Of a stretch of DNA of 64,000 nt, positions 33,174 to 44,701 are shown piece by piece. Below the pieces are notes generated by a model. It was not told the DNA's origin. It worked only from the letters and a program-made list of their open reading frames with translations, and did not search any database. Made by a program: the position numbers and the translations under genes. The stretch covers positions 131,305,132 through 131,369,131 of the forward strand of contig NC_092038.1 of the NCBI RefSeq assembly GCF_003086295.3, given 5' to 3'. Position 1 is the first letter of the stretch, and each line of letters starts with the position of its first letter. Source of the DNA: Arachis hypogaea (lineage: Eukaryota; Streptophyta; Magnoliopsida; Fabales; Fabaceae).

Positions 33174-33640
33174 GACAACACTCTTGACTAAAATATTTTT
33201 TCTCTTCAAAACGCAACCTACGGTTTGCGTCCTTAAAAAAACTAACACCCAAAAAAACGCAGCCTGCGTTTTGTTGTTTCAAAAAAACCTTAAAATATTG
33301 TCCATCCATAAAAATGCAGAATGCGTTTGGACCAAAAAAAATTAAAAAAATAATAACGTGAAAACAATAAAACGGAGGCTGCGTTTTATTATTTTGATGA
33401 ACAAAAAAAATATAAAAAACTATTGAAAATAGTAAAATGCAAGTTGCATCTATACTAACACCATAGCAGTAAAATTTTTGTTCATCCGTCTATTTCATTG
33501 CACTACATCATTATTGTTTTCATATAAAAAAAATGAGCCTAATTTTATTTTGAAAATTATACCAAATATTAATACTATACATTTTCATAAATTAAAAGTT
33601 AAAAAATAACTTATGAACCTATCCAAATAAAAATAAGATT

Positions 33641-34236
33641 TAATTATTCTGTTAGTTCCTATAGTTTCACCAAATTTTTAATTAGGTCCATATACTTTTT
33701 TTTCTTTCAATTGGGTTCTTACACTGTTTTTAATTTTATAATTACATCATTTTTATGTTAAAAATGTTAAAATTAACATCATATTTTTACCAAAATACAT
33801 GCGGTCAAAGATTTAATTAAGTTTTTAATTATAAATACCTTTAATTTGCAAAGAAATATTCAGTTAACTCTAATATTTTTTACACTAGGAAATACTTAAT
33901 TACAAAATTAAAGAAGTGGAAAAATTAGGTCCATATATTTTTTTCTTTCAATTGGATTCTTACACTGTTTTTAATTTTATAATTACATCATTTTCATGTT
34001 AAAAATGTTAAAATTAACATAATATTTTTACCAAAATACATGCGGTCAAAGATTTAATTAAGTTTTTAATTATAAATACCTTCAATTTGCAAAGAAATAT
34101 TCAGTTAACTCTAATATTTTTTACACTAAGAAGTACTTAATTACAAAATTAAAGAAGTGTAGGAATCCAATTAAAAAAAAAGTATAAAAACCTAATTAAA
34201 AATTTAGTAAAACTATAGAAACTAACAAAATAATTA
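33641..34236. mobile_element. MITE with about 50-bp TIRs and an internal 243-bp tandem duplication
   Basis: The left end TAATTATTCTGTTAGTTCCT (continuing ATAGTTTCACCAAATTTTTAA) is the near-perfect inverse of the right end (reads TTTAGTAAAACTATAGAAAC then TAACAAAATAATTA). Inside, 33681-33923 and 33924-34166 are two tandem copies with only a few differences. No coding frame. Possible 2-3 bp A/T target duplication cannot be distinguished from the ends. Confidence 0.75.
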
Positions 34237-34573
34237 AACCTAAAAATAACCATGGTTGCATTTTAATCTGATATAACCTAATAGTAGTTGTAGAAGCACT
34301 AAAACCCATGCTTTTCATTCCATTTATTAATTTTCATCCCAAGTTTTTAATATAAAAAAGATTAGCTAATATGGTATATAATAAGATTATTAATAATAAA
34401 TACATAATAAATATATATCTTTTTAAATTTGTAATTTTTAACATATGTATTTAGAATATAAAATAATAAAATTTATAAAAAAAAATTGTACAGGATCCAA
34501 AATCTACGCTGCAACACGACTTCTAGAATGCAGATGTGTTGCTACTTGCTAATGGTCATAGAAGGGCTATGCT

Positions 34574-35145
34574 TAGGGGTAGCAAACGGTCAAAATCCGC
34601 TTAATTCATAAAAAAAATAGATAGGTTAAAAATTTGAAATCATCAAATTTAAAAGTTTGTTTAATTTACACCATTTAATTTGTGAGTTTTGACAGGCTTT
34701 AACAAGATGGGATAGACTTTTTTGGTGGGCTAAGTATTTTTTTTATATAACTGTTTTTAATAAATTTTTATAATGTTATTGATCTATAATTATAAACTTA
34801 AAAATATTTATTTATATATTTTGGATAATATTTGTTTTATTTTGGACAATGTTAATTTTATTATTTTATTTAAAAAATTTAGTTTATAATTATATTTATT
34901 ACATATTTATAATATAAAAATTTTAATATTTGTGAATTTAAAATTTATAAATTTATTGAAATGATTGTAAAATTATATATATTATTTAATATTTAATCAT
35001 TTATAAAAAAAATATTTGCGGGTTTAATCCGCCAGCCTGCTGTTAGACAGGACGAGAGAGGAATTTAAGACCGCCTTACTAAGTAAAACAGGACGACCTG
35101 ACAAGCTTTTCAGACGAAACGAAATTTTTCATTTGTCATCCGCCT
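34574..35145. mobile_element. hAT-like non-autonomous element, copy 1
   Basis: Begins TAGGGGTAGCAAACGG and ends CATTTGTCATCCGCCTA, an imperfect inverted pair. Subterminal regions are GC-richer (GGGTTTAATCCGCCAGCCTG; AGGACGACCTGAC), the centre is very AT-rich. The same design is seen at 48304-48954. No target-site duplication recognised. Confidence 0.6.
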
Positions 35146-35473
35146 ACATTCTAAAAACGTTAGTAAAATGAGGCAAACCCCATTATTACTTAGAGTCTAA
35201 GACCATTCATTTCAAAATAACATAGAATAGAGAAAATTCCAAAAGCCAAGATACATATAATCAGCCATATGATTTTGACTCATTTGCTTGAGATATGACT
35301 CCCACTATCCGGTTTCTCTAAAGTTATATTAACACTTTCGAGAAAAAAGCACATTATTAAATAGTAGAACCCACAAATAATACATATTACAAATTTAAAA
35401 AAGATTAAAGCATCACTTTACCACTTTACTACTATTATCACTTTAGAAGATTTTTTTTTTGTAATTCCTAATA

Positions 35474-35586
35474 AGTGAACTTCATGTGAAATTGATATTT
35501 AAAAATTGTTTGATAATTTGACAAGTTTAATTAGATTATCTAAATCATATAATAATTTTCAACTATCAACTTCACGTATGAAAATA
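35474..35586. mobile_element. Decayed MITE hairpin related to 39178-39308
   Basis: Left arm GTGAACTTCATGTGAAATTG and right arm CAACTATCAACTTCACGTATG are imperfectly complementary and share the ACTTCACGTGAAGTTGATA theme with the 39.2-kb MITE. The hairpin is eroded. Confidence 0.55.
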
Positions 35587-35639
35587 GCATCTTCATCGTA
35601 ACAATGACCTGATAATGGTCAAGATGTAATGGTCAAGAT

Positions 35640-36283
35640 GTAAAGACATTGACATACCTATTTATAACATCCAAGAGAGGGAGAAGATGAAAAACAGAAA
35701 CAAATAAAATAGGAGTTGAAGAGAAAGGAAAAGTGTACGTGTGAAGAAACACAAGAACACACCAGGTCCTTAAAAAGTGCACCCTTAAGGTTACAAAAAC
35801 AGACTGAAAATTTTGTTGGCAGATGATAAACTACCTCATGGACTTTGTCTACATAAGCCAACATTGGATAACTCCTCTTTAACAACCCACAAGAGATGCC
35901 TTGTTGGTAAAAACTGAAAGCCTATGAACAAGATATGTACCTTAACGAGGAACACTTCTAATGAGGACCAACTGAAAGATACAAACACTAGATAATTCAC
36001 AGTTGAAATTAGGAAGAGAGAAGGGGTTAAAAGGAGGCTCAATAGAAAGCCTATCCCGACCATGGTAAAATGGAAAATAAAAGGTCGTCCTGGAGCTATA
36101 TATATGAAAAAGAAAGTAAAGGCAGGTTTGTGGATATGAACAACTTGCACTTCAAGTATGCAGCACAAATGTCAAAAATTTCAGCTACTCTTATCTTTTC
36201 TACTCATCCCAAATCCTGATACTTCCAGCTAGCGCATCTCTCAAAGGAAAAACCTGCTTTGAATATGATCTCATTGGAGGGAA
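35640..36283. other. 3' flank of the RVE1-like gene, no gene recognised
   Basis: Contains the likely 3' untranslated region and downstream DNA of the minus-strand RVE1-like gene. Short frames on both strands here lack recognisable domains. Confidence 0.5.
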
Positions 36284-38331
36284 CTATAATGAAAGCCGGA
36301 TGCCTTGCTCTTCCCTATCAGTGGAAGAGTGGTTTTTTTCTCTCTCAGCCATGAACCTTTTATATGGGACAAAACCTCTCCCACAGGTTTCAGTTCTCAT
36401 TCTAGGCCTTAGCTTGGATGTTGCTCTAGTTTCGCTTGGAACAATATGGCTAGGAAGTTCCGATTTTCCTTCCCCCTTGCCAAAGCAATGCACATTTATG
36501 TGTACAGGAATTGGTTTGCATGCCTCAATTGATGAAGGTGAGGGTCTGCATGTGTTTGTTACCGATAGAGTCATCCCGAAAAGCTTTACAGTCTGACCAA
36601 ATGATTCTTCTACCATGCTTGCTTTGATTTCTTTCTTGGATATCTGGATGTTACGATAAACAAAATAGAAAAGGAAAAGAATATGACATCATATATCTTT
36701 TTCTAAGGATTGCCAATATGACATAGTATTAATATTGGAGTCAATAGAATGAATTGGAATTGTAAGTACCACAAGAGGGTTCTCATTGTGAGCTGAATCG
36801 GCATTTAGTCCAGCTTCCTCGGATGGGGTTTTGGGTTCCACAAGTGTAAATCCGCTTGAATTGACCCCGCTAACGGATGACATTGGGGATAAGCTTCCGT
36901 TAGGTGTATCTGAATCTGAGGAACCATGACTGTCTGAACCAACCCCAGTTAACACTGACTTGGGAGATTGGTTCTCTTGATCAAAATCTGCTTGTGACTT
37001 CAGAGAATTAGACCTGTTCGGCTGCTCTTTGACGGAAGTTATTTTATTAGGAGTCCCTACTAGCTTACGGGGGTAAGGATGCATCGGCTTTCGTTTTGGT
37101 CTTGGAGGAGGAATTTCAATTGACTCTGCAGAGTTGATAATCTTACCACTAGAGTCACGGAGAACCTGCCATGAATATATAACATAGAAGAGTTAAAGTG
37201 AATTCAAGCATAGATTAGTTAACCCTTCAATACCAAAGAAGATATTACTTTGGATACACAGTGGTCATTAACATTCAAACATACTTTATGGTTACTAGAA
37301 TAGAGCAGTAAACCTTAGAAAAAAACTTCTGAGCATGACTTCGAATCTGAACAGCAGTCTTTGTGCCAACATGTTCTGTGGTGAAACAATAGAGGACTCC
37401 AAAACTTTAGAACAACCACAATCAAACTTCTTTAATGCTTATTTATATCTTTCTTTGGCTAGAAATCCTAATAGTACACACTCCATAGAAAATGAAGTTT
37501 GAAAATTAATGATACCTTCGATACGACGCCAGGCCCTGCCATGTAACTTTAAAGCCTCAAGAAACTTCTTGTGCTCTTCATCCGTCCACCTCTCTCTTTG
37601 TTTCTTGATGGTGTACGGTTTCCTCACCTATTGAAGTAGGGAGAAACTTGATCAAAACAAAGTTGACACCAGCACACAAAAATCAAATCTTAACATGCCA
37701 AAGCCACAAATACATGAGAATCCAGGGAGAACCTTGAGAGCACCATCATTTGTGGTTGAAAACTGGTCTTTGAGTTGAATATCTGTAACAGAATGCAGTT
37801 CAGAACCCGAAGATACTTCATTTCCCACTGGAGGACTACCCTGTGATGTGGTAACTCGATTTTGATCCTACATTAGATTCAAACAGCATGTATATAGTTA
37901 TAATGTGATCATTAATTCATAACAGGAAATCATTTATCCACCAGTCACTAATCTTCCACGAAAATTCTTCACTTCACGTGAAAATACTTCCAAAAATTAA
38001 TCAGCAATGAAAGCTTCTGCATTCTCTTAAAGGGAGGAAAGCAAAGCAGGTTCCTGCTCCTAATAAATTGTTTCTTGGGGCGAATCATTTAAAATTTACA
38101 CTATCGTGAAGGAACGAAACCCATGTATATTTGACATTTGAAAACAGAAAAACCATAACATTAGAGTCCTATGTTTCCCATCATTTTGTCAAAACTCTGC
38201 TACCATTGACAATTTCAACTTCCACATGAACATGAGACTATGATAATATGTATAATTATCTATTATTGTTTCCATCAAAGGCCAAAAAAAGGATATAGCA
38301 GGGAAAATTTTATACGTACGTGAATGGCCAT
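36284..38331 (-). CDS. RVE1: REVEILLE1-like clock-associated MYB transcription factor, six coding exons, 358 aa
   Basis: Nuclear CCA1/LHY/RVE family factor that binds the evening element and links the circadian clock to auxin and other outputs. Coding exons: 38320-38331 (MAIH), 37733-37867, 37516-37627, 37314-37375, 36770-37165 and 36284-36643. All introns are GT-AG and phases agree. Residues about 50-107 are the single MYB repeat: VRKPYTIKKQRERWTDEEHK, FLEALKLHGRAWRRIEEHVG and the diagnostic TKTAVQIRSHAQKFFSK. The proline/basic block IPPPRPKRKPMHPYPRKLVG follows, then a serine-rich region (GSSDSDTPNGSLSPMSSVS) and the C-terminal TVKLFGMTLSV motif. RERW and RAW wording favours RVE1 over RVE2 or RVE7, but the paralogue call is less certain than the family. 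The four-codon first exon implies a largely non-coding first exon. Confidence 0.92.
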
Positions 38332-39167
38332 AACTGCAGAAACCGGTGCTCAAACTCAAAAGTGCCCAGCTTTCTTCAACTTTGTCTTCCCTCGCCCAAA
38401 AACAGAAACAACAGACACCAAAAAAGCCACTCTTTGCTTACTCAAATCCCCACCCAACAATAGTATGGTCTACATAAACAATCAAATGAACAAATTCTGT
38501 ACAGAAAAAAGGACTTTCTTCCCCAGTTCCATGTCTCACCACTTTCATCAAACACCAATTTTCAGCTAAAAAACTACATACAGAACCCTCTTGGCTATAA
38601 GATCCGGTGATCCCGCACTACAAAGCATGTTCATGAAAAAACAATAGTATCCACACAAATCTGGATCCTTTTGTATAGAGAACCAAGAAAACTCATCAGA
38701 ATCTTGTTTGCAATATAGAAAAGTGGAAATGGAATGAGTCACCAAAAATTGAAGGAAATTGTGAGGGAAAATAAGCAAAAACAATAGGAGGAGATATTCA
38801 CAAACACCTTGCAGGCAGAAATAGAAAACAGCGTGTTTCTTTTTTTCGATCACCGGAGCAACCAAACTCGTCGTGAATTGGCACCGGTGATCAATGTAAT
38901 CAAGCTCCTAAACACACTCCGATGAGAAATAACCAAAATTGTTTGGTGTAAACTACAGAGAGAGAAAGTTCTAAGCTTTGAAACGTTATGAGGAGAAGAA
39001 GTGAAGAGAAGAGGAAGATGGAAGTTACAAGTGAAATCTCTGACTCTCGAGAGGGCTCTCATGGTTGTGAGAAAAAAACGAAAAAGAAAAAGGGGCAAGG
39101 AGGGGGTGAGTGGTGACACGTCAGATGTTTGATTTCTATTTTCATTTTACTTGAAAAAAAAGTCATA
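38332..39167 (-). promoter_or_regulatory. Leader and proximal upstream region of the RVE1-like gene
   Basis: Non-coding DNA directly upstream of the RVE1-like ATG. The stretch to about 39100 probably contains the 5' untranslated exon. CT-rich on the minus strand near 38950-39100, as in many plant leaders. I could not fix the transcription start or a TATA box. Confidence 0.45.
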
Positions 39168-39177
39168 TTTTTTTAAA

Positions 39178-39308
39178 GGTAAAAACGACTTCACGGAAAG
39201 TTGATATTTGAGAGTTCGTTAGATGAAAATTTAGTCAAATCAGTCAAATCATCTAACGGCTCTCAGGTATCAACTTCACTTAAAGTCGACTGCACATGAG
39301 TTTCTACT
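39178..39308. mobile_element. Mutator-like MITE hairpin, 131 bp, with 10-bp TSD
   Basis: Arms 39179-39225 and 39250-39307 are inverse copies (ACTTCACGGAAAGTTGATAT / ATCAACTTCACTTAAAGTCG; GAGAGTTCGTTAGATG / CATCTAACGGCTCTC), so a transcript would form a long hairpin. Flanked by TTTTTTTAAA at 39168-39177 and 39309-39318 (T-rich, so partly ambiguous). The minus-strand 23-mer of 39250-39272 closely resembles peanut miR3509 as I remember it. Lies in the RVE1-like upstream region. Confidence 0.75.
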
Positions 39309-39614
39309 TTTTTTTAAATATTCTAAAAACAGTATTAATAAATATTTTAAAGGTATTTTTAAAAATATATATATAAATAAAAATACTTTTTAAAATTCCA
39401 ATAATGTAAACTGAAGGAAATTTTTTTGATAAAATATTTTTCTGTAGTACTAAGTATACAAATGAACAAAAAATATAGCATTTTTAAACATTTTTAAATT
39501 CATATTTTTAGCAATTAAAAAGACAATTATTAACTAAACTCGTTTTATTATTCCGACATCGAAATCTCGAGAATTCAAAGGAATCTTGTGGCTCATGTCA
39601 AAGGAGTTTGCGCA

Positions 39615-39877
39615 CACGTGGCGTTCAGTGGTGGCGTAGGTTCCTCGCTTTTTTGAAAAACGGAAATTTTGTTTTACTTCGGTGGGCGGAGGAAGCAGAC
39701 TGTGGATAAAGTCGCACGCGCGAAATTTTGCTACGCGCGGCTTGGGCGTGCCACGTGTGTCCATTCATTTCCCTGCACAAATAAGTTGTGGCCGATGTTC
39801 TTTTCCTAATTTTCAAAACAGATAAATGTCACTATTTTGAATTTATCCGTCTCCCATCAAATATTCCCCTTATCTTC

Positions 39878-39937
<60 letters not shown>

Positions 39938-40733
39938 GTTGTGTATATTTTGAGGAAGATCTGATAATTAAGAATATCTATTATTCATCGTCCAAAGATA
40001 TAATTTCTTCATTAAATTATCAAGAGTGTTTGGATTAATTATTTACTAATTTAAAAATTTTGTAAATTATAAAATTTAATTTGATGTGCACACAAAATTT
40101 TATTTATATTTCTTACTTATTTATAGTAGTTTTGACTTTTTGTTATATTTTTTTCATATAAAAATGTCAAAACCTTTCATCCAATCATAAATACGAATAG
40201 TTTTTTTATTTAAGATGTATGTCGTCATTTTTGTCATGTAGATTATTAGATGTGTTTATTTTGTTGTGACTTTTATTAAGATAAATAAAACGAATATAGT
40301 TTTTTCTGTTAAATTTTTAATGTGAAAAATTCACAAAAATACACACAAAATAAAATACAATATGATAAAAAGTTGAACAGAAAACTATGCTAGGAAAGGA
40401 GGAATTGAGAAACACAAATAGAATCGAGAGTGACTGAATGAGCCAGAGCTGTGCAAATGGTGCAGTACAGACATCACATGGATAAATATTTTAATTGAAA
40501 CAAAAAAAAGATAAATGATATAAGAAAATAAAATAAAATTGGATTCATTATATTATTAATGTGAGGATATTTTTTAGGCTAAAATATCTTGAGCCTCTGA
40601 AAAATAAGAAGAGTGTGGGTTGAGAAGCCATGCATGATTTGTGGATCGAAAATAAAAGAGGGTCAGAGGGACCCTTGCGCTTTTGGCCACGTCACAGCCA
40701 CATGCCGTCACACTTAAGAAACAACGCCACGTG
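39615..40733. promoter_or_regulatory. Distal upstream region of RVE1-like gene with CACGTG sites and an evening element
   Basis: CACGTG cores at 39615-39620, 39752-39757 (CCACGTGT) and 40728-40733 (CCACGTGT), and an evening element AAAATATCT at 40581-40589. These are known clock, light and abscisic-acid response motifs in plants. They lie 1.3-2.4 kb from the RVE1-like ATG, so their link to that gene is inference. No other gene was recognised in 39.3-41.2 kb. Confidence 0.4.
39879..39937. repeat. (ATT)n microsatellite, about 19 units
   Basis: Uninterrupted trinucleotide array upstream of the RVE1-like gene; likely length-polymorphic. Confidence 0.95.
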
Positions 40734-41264
40734 TCACAGTGGAAAGAAAATAGAGTTCGTTCTAGACCACTCGTTTCTTTTCTCATTTTTTATTAAGCTC
40801 AAAATTCTCTGGCCACATGTTTCTATTTAGGGTTTTTAATTTAATTAAATTAAATAAGAAAATGGTAGAGGGTAAGTATTAGGCAATGCCAGAGAGTGGA
40901 AGGCTGCAATCAGCGCTAAAAATGAGGCCCAACGCAGTGTCTGTGCTGAAGAGGAAGAGAACTGTCTAGTAGTGCGACTAATCTTTTTTTGTGGACTCAT
41001 TATGTTATTTAATTTAATTATATATTATTATTATATTAGCTTTACTAGTAAGTGTTTTAGAAGTAAAATATGATTATGATGATAATTTTTATGAGTTTCT
41101 TTTATAAAACTTATTAACAAAATTCTTACTAAGTTATCATTAAAAAAAATATTATTTTTGTTTCATACTTTTATAAGATGAATAAGTAGGCTAAAAAATT
41201 TTGATATGAAAGTAAAATGAGTGATATAGTTTAATATGATAATTTTTTGTGTTTTTTAAAATTA

Positions 41265-41520
41265 TGGGAGAGTTCGATTTGTGTTAAAAAATTAAAAAAA
41301 CTCACAGTATACAACTCGGACCATGCTAGTTTTTTGGTAATGAAATTTTGCTTCACAAATCGTATGGTCCGATTTGTAGCCGATGAAATTTGAAATCTGA
41401 AACGTGGAATTCGGACCCTCCGTTTTTTGTTCTGGTAATTTTTTTTTACATGTTGAGAGACACAATTCGCAGGATTCAAATTCTGCTTCTTCTGATCCCA
41501 CAACGAGGTGAAGTACCTCT
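41265..41520. repeat. Repeats of a TCGGACC / ATTTGT motif, possible MULE TIR remnant
   Basis: Short units recur: GTTCGATTTGTG (41274), ACTCGGACCATG (41314), CACAAATCG then GGTCCGATTTGTAG (41354-41379), ATTCGGACCCTCCG (41409) and ACAATTCGCAGGATTC (41462). They occur in both orientations, like the palindrome-rich TIRs of the MULEs here but with a different core. No coding frame. Confidence 0.4.
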
Positions 41521-41575
41521 TCTCCCTATATGCGAGTCCAACACTTCCTTTACTTCCATAAGTATAACGATATAA

Positions 41576-42254
41576 AATAAATATAAGAAAAATGAGTTTT
41601 TAAAATTATTATATTAACGACAGTTGTCTTAATCATTGTAATATTAAAACTCAAACAAATGTAAAATGTATAATTTGAGAACAATGCAAAAATATTTTAT
41701 ATTTATCGATCACATCATGGAAATTAAACTCCTATACTAATATTAACAAGAATCTTGTTAACAAGTGTTTTTTATAGGTTAAATTTGCTTTTAAATTAAA
41801 GATCGGACTTTATTTTAAACGTATTGTGTAAAATTAAAAAAATGATAATATTACTTTTATTTTTATAATGTTATTTTACACGTTATTTTTTGTATTATAT
41901 ATTTATATAAATTTATAAAAAATAATATTGGTAAAATAAAAGTGACAATCAATATTATCATGTGTAAATTTCAGGCTGTGAGTATATTTTAATAATTTAA
42001 TCCATTGGTTTGGTGTGTCTGAATCTTGATTAGCATTAATGAAGCCATATTGATGTTGTTCTGATGCTTGAAATAGCCAGGAGCCCAGGACACGTTGTTG
42101 AGTTTCAGTCCTTTGTTTTTGCTTTTGAGGTGATTAAGACTGGGTTTTATTGTTGCTTTGCCTTTATTAATTAATTTGACAATGATGATTGATAACCCTT
42201 GGCTTTTAAACTCTTCCCTAAAGTGGGATTTCTTGATAGTTTTTCTACTTTAGC

Positions 42255-42295
<41 letters not shown>

Positions 42296-44701
42296 CTTTA
42301 TCAGTAATGCTTAAAAAAAATCTAAAGTTATTTTATATAACATAATATTTATAATTTTATACATATAATATTTATAATTATATATTTATTATATTTATAA
42401 TTATAATAATTATAATAATATTAATAAATATTAAATAAAATAATTTTAAATTATTTAAATTTATTTTTATTGTTTTTCAAACATTATATAATGTGGCTTT
42501 ATTTTCATGTTTACTTCTACCAAGTGGTTAAGAACCCCGAGGTTGCTGTATGATTTGCTATTGTTATATGTTTGCTTTAATCAAGTTTTTACTAACTATT
42601 TTTGTTAAAAAATATGAAATATTATTTACAAATTGATTTTTATATTTGATTTATTGATTTCAGATTAATTGTTGTAATGTTTTATAAGTGAATATTTTAG
42701 AATTATTTCGTTATTTTCTTAAAGATAATTACAAGCAATGATTTAATTTAAAAAATTTATCTAATATAAAAATTTAATTATAAAGTTTAAAATGATAAAA
42801 ATTTAAGTAAATATTTAATAAATTATATAGACGATCAAAGTAATTAGGATTTTTTATCTTTTACAATATCTTTTAATCAAATAAATTATGAATTAATCTA
42901 TCGTAAATTTGAACTTTATTTAAGAGTTTGTGTTGGCTAATAAATTAAATTACCGTATATATAAGGCGAGATCGAAATACTTATATTTTATTTAAATAGA
43001 CGAATTAACTAATTACTACTCCACTAACTCAAGTTAGTTTTTGTATTCTTCTATTATAAAAGCTACTACTATTTTGAAAAATAACTATTTTTATTATAGT
43101 TTCTACTAATTAAAAACACTCAAGTAAAAGTTATTAGCATTATATTTGAATAATTTTTCGCTTTAGAAATTAATCGTTTGATATTGGCCGCGAATACTTA
43201 AAGAATTAGCACCTAGCAATAATTAGGGAGTAACACTAGAAAAATAATAATATAAATTATTTTATTTAATTTAATAATTGTAAGTATATATTTATTATAT
43301 CTAAAATTTTTTATTTATTTTAATAATAATTAAGAATTACAACACATTAAAAAAAACAAATTATGACTCCCTTTAGTTTCAAACTATATAGCCTTCGATC
43401 ATTTTCATAATTAGGTAGTGCGTTGTATTTCATATAGAAATAAATAATAATGCGTTTGGTTCACTTAAGATTTTTATAGACATGCTGCGTCGAGTAGTCA
43501 AGTTACTTGAAATACCGAAACACATAATTAGAGTTGAGTGTGAGGATTGAGAGTTTGGAATTGAGCCAGCCAATGGTGGTGTCATTAGCTCTTAGGGATG
43601 CGATACGATATACTTGTAAAGATATCTAAAATAAATGAATAACATATAATGGTGCTATATATTTAAAGAATATCGGATGGAGTTATGGCTATGCTACAAT
43701 ATCGTGATTACAAATGCCCTAGGTGGAGCCGCCATGGCCGGTGGGTGAGCCTTCCACATTAGGATAGTAATGGGTAGGATAGATAAAATTTGAACTCAAT
43801 CATAATTTTATCTACAAATTTCGATTTAACTCTATTAATTTATCTTATAATTTAACTCTAATCTTATTCACTTTCAATTTATAGATATACGATCTTATCT
43901 GTAAATTTTTACAAATATATAATATTATTATATAACCTAATGAGTATATAAATTAAAAATTTAATACAAATAATACAATCGTCTCATAAATAATATAATC
44001 ATCAAATATTCAATTCTATATAAAATTTTTTGCTTAGTTTAATAACACAAACACAAAAACATTATGATATAATGTTGTATTTATATATCATTAAAATAAA
44101 ATTAATTTTTATATAAATAAAGGTGTTAAATTATTAATTGATAATTTTAGTTTAATGGTAACAACTTTTTGCACTAAGTGAGAGCACATACCTATAATAT
44201 ATATATATATATAGAGTGTGAATTGGTCGCACTTAAATCTGATTTACACTCAACCCTATCTATAGACTACAGTAGATCAAATATGAATATGTGATAATAT
44301 TTTTTATTAATATTAGTCAATATTAATAATTAATTTTTATTTTAAGATTTAAATTTTAATATTTAAAATTAAAATTTTAGTATTTAAAATATAAAATATG
44401 AATAAAAAATAATAAATTTTATTAATAATATAATATTGCTCCTAATGAAATTGATGACATGATATACTAACTAAATTCTAAATAAGCTCTTGTTTATCTT
44501 TATTTTCAGGCTGAGATTTTATTCGAATCCTCTCTCATCTTGGTGTACAAGCTGAATTATTTTATGTAAAATACGAGAGAATTAAGTGTGCATAGTTTGT
44601 ATTTTATTTTTAATATCTTTTATTTTAAAATTTTACAAAAAAGAGATAAAACAGTCAAAATATTTTTTCATAAAATCTTAAAAATAAAAGAAAAATACAA
44701 A
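41576..44701. other. Very AT-rich intergenic DNA, no gene recognised
   Basis: No protein-like frame over about 3.1 kb. Contains a (TA)n microsatellite at 42259-42293 and a shorter one near 44192-44211. The stretch 43757-43960 (GTAATGGGTAGGATAGATAA and following) resembles the ends of dispersed AT-rich legume repeats but I could not delimit it. Confidence 0.6.
42259..42293. repeat. (TA)n microsatellite
   Basis: About 17 uninterrupted TA units. Confidence 0.95.

Larger units (their letters stand above)
25345..33480. mobile_element. MULE-2: decayed Mutator-like element with convergent PMD and transposase genes
   Basis: The outer regions share short palindromic units built on GCAACTTGCGTTTT / AAAACGCAGGCTGC: left side about 25490-25640, right side about 33200-33460 (inverse). 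I treat these as degraded inverted repeats; exact ends and a 9-bp duplication were not found, so the limits are approximate. Between them lie a plus-strand PMD gene (25822-27208) and a minus-strand transposase gene (33035 to 27550). A solo LTR at 28668-31564 splits the transposase. MULE-1 abuts on the left. Confidence 0.7.
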
